6,654 nt of DNA, taken from NCBI GenBank assembly GCA_913054215.1, contig CAJXJE010000043.1, positions 1-6,654 on the forward strand. The letters are read 5' to 3'. Source of the DNA: an uncultured Candidatus Peregrinibacteria bacterium (GTDB taxonomy: Bacteria > Patescibacteriota > Gracilibacteria > Peribacterales > Peribacteraceae). Shown one piece after another: positions 1-4,909 of the stretch. The translations under genes and the position numbers were made by a program. The notes below the pieces were generated by a model. That model saw only the letters and a program-made list of their open reading frames with translations, searched no databases and was not told the DNA's origin. Each line of letters opens with the position of its first letter. Within the stretch, counting starts at the first letter, position 1.

Positions 1-70
1 TTAATGGAGAGGTGCAGAATTTTGTGTGGAATCCTGTGATTGAGAATCTGTTTTACCCCCAGGTTAGATA

Positions 71-147
71 TGGTGGAGCTGAGGGGAGTCGAACCCCTGA
101 CTTCATGCATGCCATGCATGCGCTCTGACCAACTGAGCTACAGCCCC
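71..147 (-). tRNA. tRNA-Ala (anticodon GGC)
   Basis: Read on the minus strand, this folds as a complete cloverleaf: acceptor GGGGCTG pairs with CAGCTCC (one G-T), the D arm is GCTC/GAGC, the anticodon stem CATGC/GCATG encloses loop ATGGCAT, and the T arm AGGGG-TTCGACT-CCCCT is standard. The anticodon GGC lies at 111-113 and reads GCC and GCU alanine codons. The discriminator is A and the CCA end is encoded (71-73), so CCA addition is not needed for the first maturation. It lies 35 bases downstream of tRNA-Arg on the same strand, so the two probably share a transcript. Confidence 0.95.
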
Positions 148-182
148 GTACATACAAACCGTAGGTTTCCTTTCATGAAAAT

Positions 183-260
183 TGGTGCGCCCGGCAGGAT
201 TTGAACCTGCGATCTCCTGGACCGCAACCAGACGCTTTATCCGGACTAAGCTACGAGCGC
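183..260 (-). tRNA. tRNA-Arg (anticodon GCG)
   Basis: The minus strand folds as a cloverleaf: acceptor GCGCTCG pairs with CGGGCGC (one T-G), the anticodon stem TCTGG/CCAGG encloses loop TTGCGGT, and the T arm is GCAGG-TTCAAAT-CCTGC. Discriminator A and an encoded CCA (183-185) follow. The anticodon GCG (223-225) matches CGC, and CGU by wobble. Most bacteria read this box with an ACG anticodon whose A34 is deaminated to inosine by TadA. A G34 version needs no such editing. Arginine identity is supported by C35 and by overall similarity to bacterial tRNA-Arg. No convincing promoter is visible directly upstream. Confidence 0.94.
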
Positions 261-318
261 ACGAGGAGAATATGCTCTAAAGAGCCCGAAAAGGGTATCA
301 TTGCACCGTAAAGCAAAC

Positions 319-337
319 AATCTGTTTATCGCAGATT
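319..337 (-). terminator. Weak hairpin after the 342-1133 gene
   Basis: AATCTG (319-324) and CAGATT (332-337) form a 6-bp stem with a 7-base loop, just beyond the TGA stop of the minus-strand gene. The minus strand downstream reads GTTTGCTTTACGG, so there is no good U-tract. It may act as a weak terminator or simply protect the 3' end. A short hairpin, GCTC-TAAA-GAGC at 274-285, lies further on toward tRNA-Arg. Confidence 0.3.
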
Positions 338-341
338 CTTG

Positions 342-1133
342 CTATTGATCTGACCGATTTTTTGCCCTCCGCACTTTCACATCTTGTAGAAACTTATATA
401 TCTTTCCTAATTTCCCCTGCCCAGTACATATATCCAAATACCCTTTCTTTCCAAGTAATCTTCTAAGAATTTTTGCAATCCTAAGAGCATTTCTCTCATC
501 ACGCTCATTAACATCATCCGTTCGGAAGAGTCCAACTGCATCTAACTGCGTTGCATACCTTCCTGTATCAAGTGCATCATGTGTTGCGAGCTCCATCCGT
601 CTCTGAAGGGACTCACTACCTACAGAAGTAATAATATGTGTTACCTCTTCTTCAACAGACATTGAAGTATCTGGTGGATTTATCGTCCAATACCCCTCCA
701 CGTAGGAAGTGCACTGCGGCTGTAGTACAGGTGTCAATTGTACATCAGCTAATAAAACCGAATGTTCTATAACTGCAAGAAGCGGCACTGCATCTATAAT
801 TTCGCTTCTTTGGGTGCCTTGCAAGTTTTGGATTCTTTCTGTTAACGACATTTGTCGTAGATCTGGAATTCTATACGGCCACACCTCTTCATCGTCCACA
901 CGTACACAAAGTTTGAGATCTGCGTCTGCACCCATAAACTCGCGTACCCCTGTAACAATATTCACTACTGCAGATGCATTAATCTCCCTATTTGGTCCAG
1001 CATTCAGCGTTGTGACAATATTACTGGATTCATTACATCCTAATGCTCCAAGAATACCCCTCACATTGTCAGGATTTTTCACATCAATGATATGGTGCGG
1101 AGCAACGACGTTAGGCTTCTTTAAGGGTGACAT
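342..1133 (-). CDS. Hypothetical protein, 263 residues, no recognised family
   Basis: I do not recognise this protein. It looks soluble: there is no signal peptide or membrane segment. The N-terminal half is mixed alpha/beta in character. Residues 160-245 are rich in charged, probably helical sequence (SVEEEVTHIITSV, then DERNALRIAKILRRLLGKKG). The last 30 residues are strongly basic (KVRRAKNRSDQ), so binding to nucleic acid or another polyanion is possible but is inference only. The start is chosen because a TTGACA/TAAATT promoter ends 6 bases before this ATG, giving a leaderless message. A 147-codon ORF on the opposite strand (709-1152) is judged a shadow: it is shorter and has no promoter of the type seen at the other genes. 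The gene is divergent from purE, with 86 bases between the start codons. Confidence 0.75.
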   Translation of the reverse strand: MSPLKKPNVVAPHHIIDVKNPDNVRGILGALGCNESSNIVTTLNAGPNREINASAVVNIVTGVREFMGADADLKLCVRVDDEEVWPYRIPDLRQMSLTERIQNLQGTQRSEIIDAVPLLAVIEHSVLLADVQLTPVLQPQCTSYVEGYWTINPPDTSMSVEEEVTHIITSVGSESLQRRMELATHDALDTGRYATQLDAVGLFRTDDVNERDERNALRIAKILRRLLGKKGYLDICTGQGKLGKIYKFLQDVKVRRAKNRSDQ

Positions 1134-1139
1134 AAAGTT

Positions 1140-1167
1140 AATTTACAATTAGTCATCTTTATGTCAA
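1140..1167 (-). promoter_or_regulatory. Promoter of the 342-1133 gene
   Basis: On the minus strand a perfect -35 TTGACA (1167-1162) is followed by 16 bases and the -10 hexamer TAAATT (1145-1140). Only 6 bases (AACTTT) separate the -10 from the ATG at 1133, so the expected transcription start is the A of the start codon. There is no room for a ribosome binding site. Confidence 0.65.
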
Positions 1168-1182
1168 TACTCTACTTCTTCT

Positions 1183-1210
1183 TTTTCAACTGAGCCAAAT
1201 CCGCTACAAT
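1183..1210 (+). promoter_or_regulatory. Promoter of purE
   Basis: The -10 hexamer TACAAT (1205-1210) ends 9 bases before the purE ATG at 1220. A weaker -35, TTTTCA (1183-1188), sits 16 bases upstream. Initiation 7-10 bases after the -10 would give a leader of 0-3 bases. No Shine-Dalgarno sequence is present (the intervening bases are CTCTGCACA). Confidence 0.55.
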
Positions 1211-1219
1211 CTCTGCACA

Positions 1220-1669
1220 ATGAAAGTCACCTTCCTCCTCGGCTCCAAAAGCGACGAAGAATTCACCAGTAAGATCTCTGCGGTCTTGGATGAATTTGGC
1301 GTTCCTTCAGAGATAGTCGTTGCTTCTGCTCATAAGGTGCCAGAGAAGGTTGTAGAGATCATGGATGCACTCAATGCAGACCCGCAGCCACAAGTGGTGA
1401 TTACAGTCGTTGGTATGAGCAATGGTCTCGCAGGTGTTGCAGCTGCTAGCCTTGTACACCCCGTTATCAACTGTCCACCGTACAAAAATCTCGAAGAATA
1501 CATGGTCGATATCAACTCGAATCTTCGCTACCCATCTGAAGTACCTTCCATGACAGTGCTCAGTGCAAAAAACGCAGCTCTTGCTGCGGTAAAGATCCTC
1601 GCAGAGGGGGACAGTGACCTTAAAGCAAAAGTAGTGGAGAGGATTGAGAAGATGAAAGCGAAATACTAA
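1220..1669 (+). CDS. purE: Phosphoribosylaminoimidazole carboxylase, class II PurE (AIR carboxylase)
   Basis: PurE acts in cytosolic de novo purine synthesis and makes CAIR. The 149-residue length is that of a single PurE domain. The family signature is clear: GSKSD at 8-12 (phosphate binding), SAHKVP at 36-41, and an NAALAAVKIL helix near 118-127. The middle does not have the class I AGGAAHLPGM motif. Instead it reads VVGMSNGLAG (63-72), then HPVINCPP (80-87) and NLRYPSEVPSMTVLS. This resembles the PurE domain of animal PAICS (GRSNGLGP, YPVISCPP, SSLRLPSG) and the bacterial class II enzyme known from Treponema denticola. Class II enzymes carboxylate AIR directly with CO2 and need no PurK. 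Function is confident from motifs; class assignment is from memory of the signatures. It has its own promoter, and UDG follows after a repeat-rich gap. Confidence 0.93.
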   Translation: MKVTFLLGSKSDEEFTSKISAVLDEFGVPSEIVVASAHKVPEKVVEIMDALNADPQPQVVITVVGMSNGLAGVAAASLVHPVINCPPYKNLEEYMVDINSNLRYPSEVPSMTVLSAKNAALAAVKILAEGDSDLKAKVVERIEKMKAKY

Positions 1670-1731
1670 ATTTGAAAAGTTGAAAACCTGAAAACCTGAA
1701 AATTTTTTCAACTTTGCTTCTTTTCAAATTT
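1668..1731 (+). terminator. Long A/T-rich inverted repeat after purE, terminator-like
   Basis: Starting within the purE stop codon, AAATTTGAAAAG (1668-1679) is perfectly complementary to CTTTTCAAATTT (1720-1731). Inside it, TTGAAAA (1680-1686) can pair with TTTTCAA (1705-1711), with CTTTGCTT bulged. The loop carries TGAAAACC repeated in tandem (1681-1696) plus a TGAAAA remnant, followed by T6 at 1703-1708. The stem has few G-C pairs and the downstream T-tract is interrupted (GCTTCTTTTT), so this is not a textbook terminator. It is nevertheless the only candidate that would separate purE from the next unit. Confidence 0.5.
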
Positions 1732-1740
1732 GCTTCTTTT
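1713..1740 (+). repeat. Direct repeat of a 12-mer
   Basis: TTTGCTTCTTTT occurs at 1713-1724 and again, identically, at 1729-1740, separated by CAAA. The first copy contributes to the right arm of the inverted repeat. The second copy leads into the glycosylase promoter and supplies its weak -35 region. Local slippage duplication is the simplest origin. Confidence 0.7.
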
Positions 1741-1747
1741 TCCATTG

Positions 1748-1756
1748 TGCTACAGT
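1748..1756 (+). promoter_or_regulatory. Extended -10 promoter of the UDG-pheS operon
   Basis: TGC followed by TACAGT (1751-1756) is an extended -10 element. It ends 6 bases before the ATG at 1763, predicting a leaderless message. The -35 is poor (TTTGCT, 1729-1734, 16-base spacing), as is common with extended -10 promoters. This element is the main reason for choosing the 1763 start over the ATG at 1730. Confidence 0.55.
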
Positions 1757-1762
1757 AGCAAA

Positions 1763-2335
1763 ATGGAATTAACTCTCCCAGACCTACAGGAAAAACTCAA
1801 AGCATGGGATGGTTGTGCGCTGAGCAAAAATGCCAACGCCGTTCTTGGTGAAGGCAACCCTAACGCCGATGTGCTATTTATCGGGGAAGCTCCAGGACAG
1901 AGAGAAGACGAACTCGGCAGGCCGTTTGTTGGAGCTGCTGGAAAGTTTTTAGATGAGCTGATTGAATCTATGGGATGGAAGCGCGCACAGGTATACATAA
2001 GCAATGTCGTAAAGTATCGCCCGCCGGATAACCGTGATCCTACTCCAGAAGAGAAGGCTGAATGTATGCCCTGGCTGATGCTAGAAATCGCTATCATTAA
2101 ACCAAAGGTCATCGTGCCACTCGGTAGACATAGCCTCGGTCACTTCTACCCAAAGCTCAGTATCTCTACTGCTCATGGTAACCCCCACAAGCTCACAGAT
2201 GATGTGACCGTCTTTCCAATCTATCACCCAGCAGCAGCTCTGCATAACGGCAATCTACGTCAATCACTTCTAGATGACTTTGCAAAACTGAAATCGTTTT
2301 TGGAAAGCCACGGCATAACGCCTCCAACTGAATAA
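1763..2335 (+). CDS. Uracil-DNA glycosylase, family 4 type, with incomplete Fe-S ligands
   Basis: The enzyme removes uracil from DNA at the start of base-excision repair. The 190-residue length fits family 4 (UDGa). Family motifs are intact: GEAPG at 41-45 leading into EDELGRPFVG (48-57), SNVVKYRPPDNRDPTPEE (80-97), a PLG motif at 119-121, and HPAAAL (155-160) in the uracil-binding region. Family 4 enzymes such as that of Thermus carry four cysteines binding a 4Fe-4S cluster. Here only two are present, Cys18 and Cys101; the equivalents of the first and third are Trp15 and Tyr85. The cluster is therefore probably absent, although the fold and active-site motifs appear kept. An upstream ATG at 1730 would add 11 residues but lies upstream of the -10 element. 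It heads a tight plus-strand run with the membrane protein and pheS. Confidence 0.92.
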   Translation: MELTLPDLQEKLKAWDGCALSKNANAVLGEGNPNADVLFIGEAPGQREDELGRPFVGAAGKFLDELIESMGWKRAQVYISNVVKYRPPDNRDPTPEEKAECMPWLMLEIAIIKPKVIVPLGRHSLGHFYPKLSISTAHGNPHKLTDDVTVFPIYHPAAALHNGNLRQSLLDDFAKLKSFLESHGITPPTE

Positions 2336-2346
2336 CATTTCATACG

Positions 2347-2712
2347 ATGAACACGCTTGTCTTTGGCATCTCCCTGGCTGCTCTTCTCTCAACGACATCC
2401 CTGTTGATTGTTCTGTTTCGTGTCAGTCCCCTACTGGCCCCAACTCAGGCAGTGTTTGCCTTCTTTCTCAGCATCTTTATGAGTGTCACTACAGTCGGAA
2501 CACTCCTGTTTATGGCACTATGGAAATACGTACCACAACATCACACATGGGATACTGGAAAACTGACCTCTATCTCGCTTCGGCAAGGCATCTTCTTTGG
2601 TAGTGCAACCACCATTCTTCTCCTGTTTCATCTACTGGGACTACTCACGTGGTGGATTGGTGTCATGATTTACGGGGTGTTTGTATTGGTGGAAATGGCA
2701 TTGGAGCACTAG
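2347..2712 (+). CDS. Small membrane protein, about four helices, unknown function
   Basis: This 121-residue protein is mostly hydrophobic. Probable membrane helices lie near 4-24, 33-58, 80-98 and 100-117. The short polar stretch 59-79 (WKYVPQHHTWDTGKLTSISLRQG) would form the main loop. No catalytic motif is visible, and I cannot name a family. Its overall look (SLRQG before a leucine-rich helix pair with a WW) resembles short uncharacterised membrane proteins common in Patescibacteria; that is an impression, not a match. It starts 11 bases after the UDG stop and ends one base before pheS, so it is almost certainly co-transcribed with both. No Shine-Dalgarno sequence precedes it. A weak TAACAT 8 bases before the ATG could give a second start but overlaps the UDG stop. 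Confidence 0.75.
   Translation: MNTLVFGISLAALLSTTSLLIVLFRVSPLLAPTQAVFAFFLSIFMSVTTVGTLLFMALWKYVPQHHTWDTGKLTSISLRQGIFFGSATTILLLFHLLGLLTWWIGVMIYGVFVLVEMALEH
2703..2706 (+). promoter_or_regulatory. Ribosome binding site of pheS
   Basis: GGAG lies 7 bases before the ATG at 2714, inside the end of the membrane protein gene. It is the only convincing Shine-Dalgarno sequence in the window. It supports 2714 over the nearby ATG at 2723 and over the upstream ATG at 2681. It also shows that the host's ribosomes probably still use anti-SD pairing for operon-internal genes. Confidence 0.6.
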
Positions 2713-2713
2713 A

Positions 2714-3715
2714 ATGTCCGGGATGACGACTGAGGAAACATCGTGGGCAAGTTTTGAAGAAAGGATATCTGCAGCAACAACGCTTGAAGATCTTGGAACA
2801 GTCGACCATGAACTCTTTGGCCGTAAAGCGGGAGCAATGACAGAAGCTCTTAAGGGTATAAAGGACCTTCCAGAACTCGAAAAGAAAGACGCCGCCAAAA
2901 GCTTAAACATCTGGAAAAAGAAATTGATAGAGTTGATTGCGCAGAAAAGAGCTAAGCTTGGAGGAGGAGACGGCGATGAGATTGATGCAACGTTGGAGCT
3001 CCCCAAAAAGCACCGCGGACACCATCATTTGATCCCCGAGTTTATCCGGCAGATAGAAGAAGTGTTCGGTCGCATGGGGTTTGATGTTGCGTATGGCCCC
3101 GAGATGGAATCCGAAGATTTCAACTTTAATAAGCTGAACATCCCAGACGATCACCCTGCACGCGATGGACAAGATACGTTCTGGATTAAAGGGCTGGAGA
3201 AAACCGTTCTACGCACACACACCTCTCCGGTACAAGTGCGTTACATGCTGGAGCACAAACCTCCTTTTCGCATGATCTGCCCAGGAAAGGTCTACCGCAA
3301 AGATAGTGATGCTACCCACTCCCCTATGTTCCATCAGTTTGAGGGACTCATGATCGGTAAAGATATTACACTGGCGAACTTAAAAGGAGTGCTCGTGACT
3401 GCATTACGTGAGTTAATTGGAAGAGATGTCGAATTTCGCTTTCGCACGGGTTACTTTCCTTTTGTCGAACCCGGTATGGAAATGGATATGATGTGGCAGG
3501 GAGACTTAGAAGACAGCCGCGAAGGAAAGTGGCTGGAGATGGGAGGTTGCGGCATGGTGCACCCGAATGTCCTGCGTAATGTCGATATAGATCCTGATGA
3601 GTGGCAAGGCTTTGCGTTTGGATTTGGTGTTGAGCGTCCCATGATGATCAAACATCAAATTCCAGACCTTCGTGCGTTTTACGAAGGTGAACTACGGTTT
3701 TTGCGGCAGTTCTAG
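2714..3715 (+). CDS. pheS: Phenylalanine--tRNA ligase alpha subunit
   Basis: PheS is the catalytic subunit of the cytosolic (alpha-beta)2 enzyme that charges tRNA-Phe. The 333 residues fit the family. Residues 1-85 form the charged, coiled-coil tRNA-binding arm. The class II synthetase core follows: motif 1 region GHHHLIPEFIRQIEEVF, then GPEMESEDFNFNKLNIPDDHPARD, LRTHTSPVQVRYM, motif 2 region FRMICPGKVYRKDSDATHSPMFHQFEG, GGCGMVHPNVL, and motif 3 region GFAFGFGVERPMM. The ending (DLRAFYEGELRFLRQF) is the usual PheS C-terminus, so the gene is complete. The start is set by GGAG at 2703, with a one-base gap from the membrane protein. pheT does not follow, although the two are often adjacent in bacteria; instead a minus-strand gene runs into the pheS stop codon. 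The beta subunit must be encoded elsewhere. Confidence 0.97.
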   Translation: MSGMTTEETSWASFEERISAATTLEDLGTVDHELFGRKAGAMTEALKGIKDLPELEKKDAAKSLNIWKKKLIELIAQKRAKLGGGDGDEIDATLELPKKHRGHHHLIPEFIRQIEEVFGRMGFDVAYGPEMESEDFNFNKLNIPDDHPARDGQDTFWIKGLEKTVLRTHTSPVQVRYMLEHKPPFRMICPGKVYRKDSDATHSPMFHQFEGLMIGKDITLANLKGVLVTALRELIGRDVEFRFRTGYFPFVEPGMEMDMMWQGDLEDSREGKWLEMGGCGMVHPNVLRNVDIDPDEWQGFAFGFGVERPMMIKHQIPDLRAFYEGELRFLRQF

Positions 3716-4106
3716 CGAAGAAGAGCCAGATCTCCTGCAAACTTTTTTACTGCATCATTGTCACCAATCACTCCTATACCAGAGATAGTAAGATCTTCAA
3801 TCTTTTGTCCTGTAACTCTCTCTACATACTCTTCATAGCTCGTCGTAGATTGACCCTCTTTGGTAAAGACCATGTACTTCAGATTATTTTTTTAGCTCTC
3901 TCAAATAACTCCAAAAAATCCTTATCCCCCTTCTTCAGTATAAGAATCGGAATTTTTGTAATAGGAATGAATGTACAGTCAGCCCCTTCTATTTGCGGCC
4001 CAAGTACTTCTGTTTCTTCATTAAAAAGCCCAGATAATATACAACAAGCAGCATTAGCAAGTAGCCCCTGACCCATTGATTCATCGAGTACAATTGCAGA
4101 TCTCAT
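3712..4106 (-). pseudogene. DUF2000 family protein, split by a frameshift
   Basis: The first 73 codons (from 4106) encode the N-terminal half of a DUF2000 protein: AIVLDESMGQGLLANAA, then LGPQIEGADC and IPITKIPILILKKG. This frame hits TGA at 3881-3879. From about 3890 another frame continues the family: NNLKYMVFTKEG, TTSYEEYVERV, LTISGIGVIGD, then AVKKFAGDLALLR and TAG at 3714-3712. One extra A in the A7 run (minus strand of 3887-3893) would join the halves into about 131 residues, near the usual family length. DUF2000 has no established function; I recall its fold as similar to peptidyl-tRNA hydrolase 2. A strong promoter precedes the start. The second half shows no other decay, so a sequencing error, a very recent mutation or productive slippage are all possible. 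Its stop overlaps the pheS stop. Confidence 0.75.
3887..3893 (-). other. A7 homopolymer at the DUF2000 frameshift
   Basis: The minus strand reads GCT AAA AAA ATA ATC TGA in the upstream frame. Re-reading one A (a -1 shift, or eight A's) gives GCT AAA AAA AAT AAT CTG AAG, which continues the family sequence. Loss of an A instead would give an immediate TAA. The direction of the required change is therefore unambiguous. Confidence 0.75.
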
Positions 4107-4113
4107 TGAACAG

Positions 4114-4142
4114 AGTATATCAATACGTCATTACTCTCTCAA
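4114..4142 (-). promoter_or_regulatory. Promoter of the DUF2000 gene
   Basis: On the minus strand TTGAGA (4142-4137), a 17-base spacer and TATACT (4119-4114) form a near-consensus promoter, strengthened by an extended -10 TGA just upstream. Seven bases separate the -10 from the ATG at 4106, predicting a leaderless message. A promoter this intact suggests that the frameshift downstream is recent, apparent or tolerated. Confidence 0.7.
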
Positions 4143-4146
4143 TGCA

Positions 4147-4218
4147 CTATTGCCCCTGAATAGGCGGGCTTACCTCTATTGGCATCGTCGGTGGTGTTAT
4201 CTCTATTGGTGTATCCAT
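4147..4218 (-). CDS. Candidate small protein, 23 residues, proline-rich tandem repeat
   Basis: A 24-codon ORF begins 8 bases after a perfect TATAAT and ends 5 bases before the -35 of the DUF2000 promoter. The peptide holds two copies of a 9-residue unit, TPIEITPPT at about 3-10 and MPIEVSPPI at 12-20, and ends QGQ. At DNA level the two copies (4193-4209 and 4166-4182 on the plus strand) are offset by 27 bases. They differ mainly at synonymous or conservative positions (I/V, T/S, PP kept with different codons), which favours coding. No signal peptide or membrane segment is present. Two Pro-Pro pairs could slow ribosomes in an EF-P-dependent way, so a regulatory leader peptide is possible. It could also be a chance ORF. 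I know no homologue. Confidence 0.45.
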   Translation of the reverse strand: MDTPIEITPPTMPIEVSPPIQGQ

Positions 4219-4226
4219 TTGAATAT

Positions 4227-4255
4227 ATTATACAATATTATTGTATATTTAGCAA
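4227..4255 (-). promoter_or_regulatory. Consensus promoter of the 23-codon ORF
   Basis: On the minus strand TTGCTA (4255-4250), 17 bases and a perfect TATAAT (4232-4227) are followed by 8 bases and ATG at 4218. The -35 abuts the pyrE stop codon (4258-4256). This is the best -10 in the window, and its spacing to the ATG matches the other leaderless starts. Confidence 0.6.
4229..4247. repeat. Palindrome in the promoter spacer, operator-like
   Basis: TATACAAT (4229-4236) and ATTGTATA (4240-4247) form a perfect 8-bp inverted repeat around a 3-base centre. It covers most of the spacer and overlaps four bases of the TATAAT, a position where a dimeric repressor would block RNA polymerase. It could instead form a weak A/T hairpin behind pyrE, but no U-tract follows on the minus strand. 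Confidence 0.6.
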
Positions 4256-4894
4256 TTAGAGTGCTTCACTCCACTTCTTAGGATTTTCAGCAAATTTAGC
4301 TATATGTGCTATTTCTTCACTCCCTAGCCTCCCCTCCTCCAATGCAACATCCAAAAGGGTACCAAACGTGGCAATGGGGTGGAATTTCACGGATGCATTT
4401 TGAGCCTTTTCGTTCGCTGCGACCATTTCATACGTGAATATGGCTACAACATCACTGCACGTGGCACTTCCCTCCTCTCGGAGCGCTTCTACAGTAGAAA
4501 TGGCACTTCCCCCCGTAGAAATGAGGTCTTCGACCACGACAACGTCCCATCCCTCTTTAAAGTCTCCTTCGATGCGCTTTTTGGCCCCATGCTCCTTTGC
4601 TTTGGATCGAACGTAGACAAATGGAAGATCCATCCTATCTGCTACCAGCGCTGCCCATCCTATGGCTGCTGTAGCCGTTCCTGCTATGCAATCAGGCTCT
4701 ACGTGCAGAGCTTTGATCCTCGAAACCAGTGCATCCACGACAAAATTCCTCGCTTCTGGGTGACTGTAGATCATTCTATTATCACAGTAGATAGGAGACT
4801 TGATTCCCGACGTCCACGTAAATGGAGGGTCTATGGAGAGTTTGACTGCTCCAATATCTACGAGAAGTTCTGCGATGCGTTTTCCGTGTGGCAT
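4256..4894 (-). CDS. pyrE: Orotate phosphoribosyltransferase
   Basis: PyrE joins orotate to PRPP to give OMP, the fifth step of de novo pyrimidine synthesis, in the cytosol. The 212 residues are typical. Visible motifs are FTWTSGIKSPIYCDNR (25-40), the GTATAAIGWAALVAD loop (72-86), RSKAKEHG (96-103, the catalytic flexible loop region) and the PRPP-binding VVVVEDLISTGGSA (118-131). An open frame extends upstream to 4972, but 4894 is preferred because homology begins there and TACACT lies 9 bases before it. The longer form would also run over the rsmG start. It is divergent from rsmG, with 33 bases between start codons. The purine gene purE is in the same window but is not co-transcribed. Confidence 0.95.
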   Translation of the reverse strand: MPHGKRIAELLVDIGAVKLSIDPPFTWTSGIKSPIYCDNRMIYSHPEARNFVVDALVSRIKALHVEPDCIAGTATAAIGWAALVADRMDLPFVYVRSKAKEHGAKKRIEGDFKEGWDVVVVEDLISTGGSAISTVEALREEGSATCSDVVAIFTYEMVAANEKAQNASVKFHPIATFGTLLDVALEEGRLGSEEIAHIAKFAENPKKWSEAL

Positions 4895-4903
4895 AAGATG
4901 TGT

Positions 4904-4909
4904 AGTGTA
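4904..4909 (-). promoter_or_regulatory. Probable -10 element of pyrE
   Basis: TACACT (4909-4904 on the minus strand) ends 9 bases before the pyrE ATG, the same spacing as at purE. No good -35 is found 16-18 bases upstream, where the sequence is already rsmG coding DNA. No Shine-Dalgarno sequence is present. The call rests mainly on the window-wide spacing pattern. Confidence 0.4.

Noticed and set aside
1..70. Possible gene end or terminator at the left edge
   Set aside because: All frames show only short peptides and there is no hairpin with a T-tract; I see nothing supportable.
104..120. Near-perfect CATGCATG palindrome
   Set aside because: It is the anticodon stem and loop of tRNA-Ala, extended by chance pairing of loop bases, not a separate element.
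261..300. Possible tRNA promoter upstream of tRNA-Arg
   Set aside because: TATTCT lies 6 bases before the mature 5' end, but there is no -35 at proper spacing and the match is only four of six.
709..1152. 147-codon plus-strand ORF opposite the 342-1133 gene
   Set aside because: It is shorter than the opposing 263-codon frame, has no promoter of the type found at the other starts, and its cysteine- and serine-rich sequence looks like an antisense shadow.
1681..1702. Short tandem repeat that might suggest a CRISPR or iteron array
   Set aside because: The unit is only 8 bases with two and a half copies and no spacers, so it is a local slippage repeat.
1730..1762. 11-residue extension of the glycosylase
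   Set aside because: It would start upstream of the extended -10 element and inside the repeat-rich gap; family length and the leaderless spacing favour 1763.
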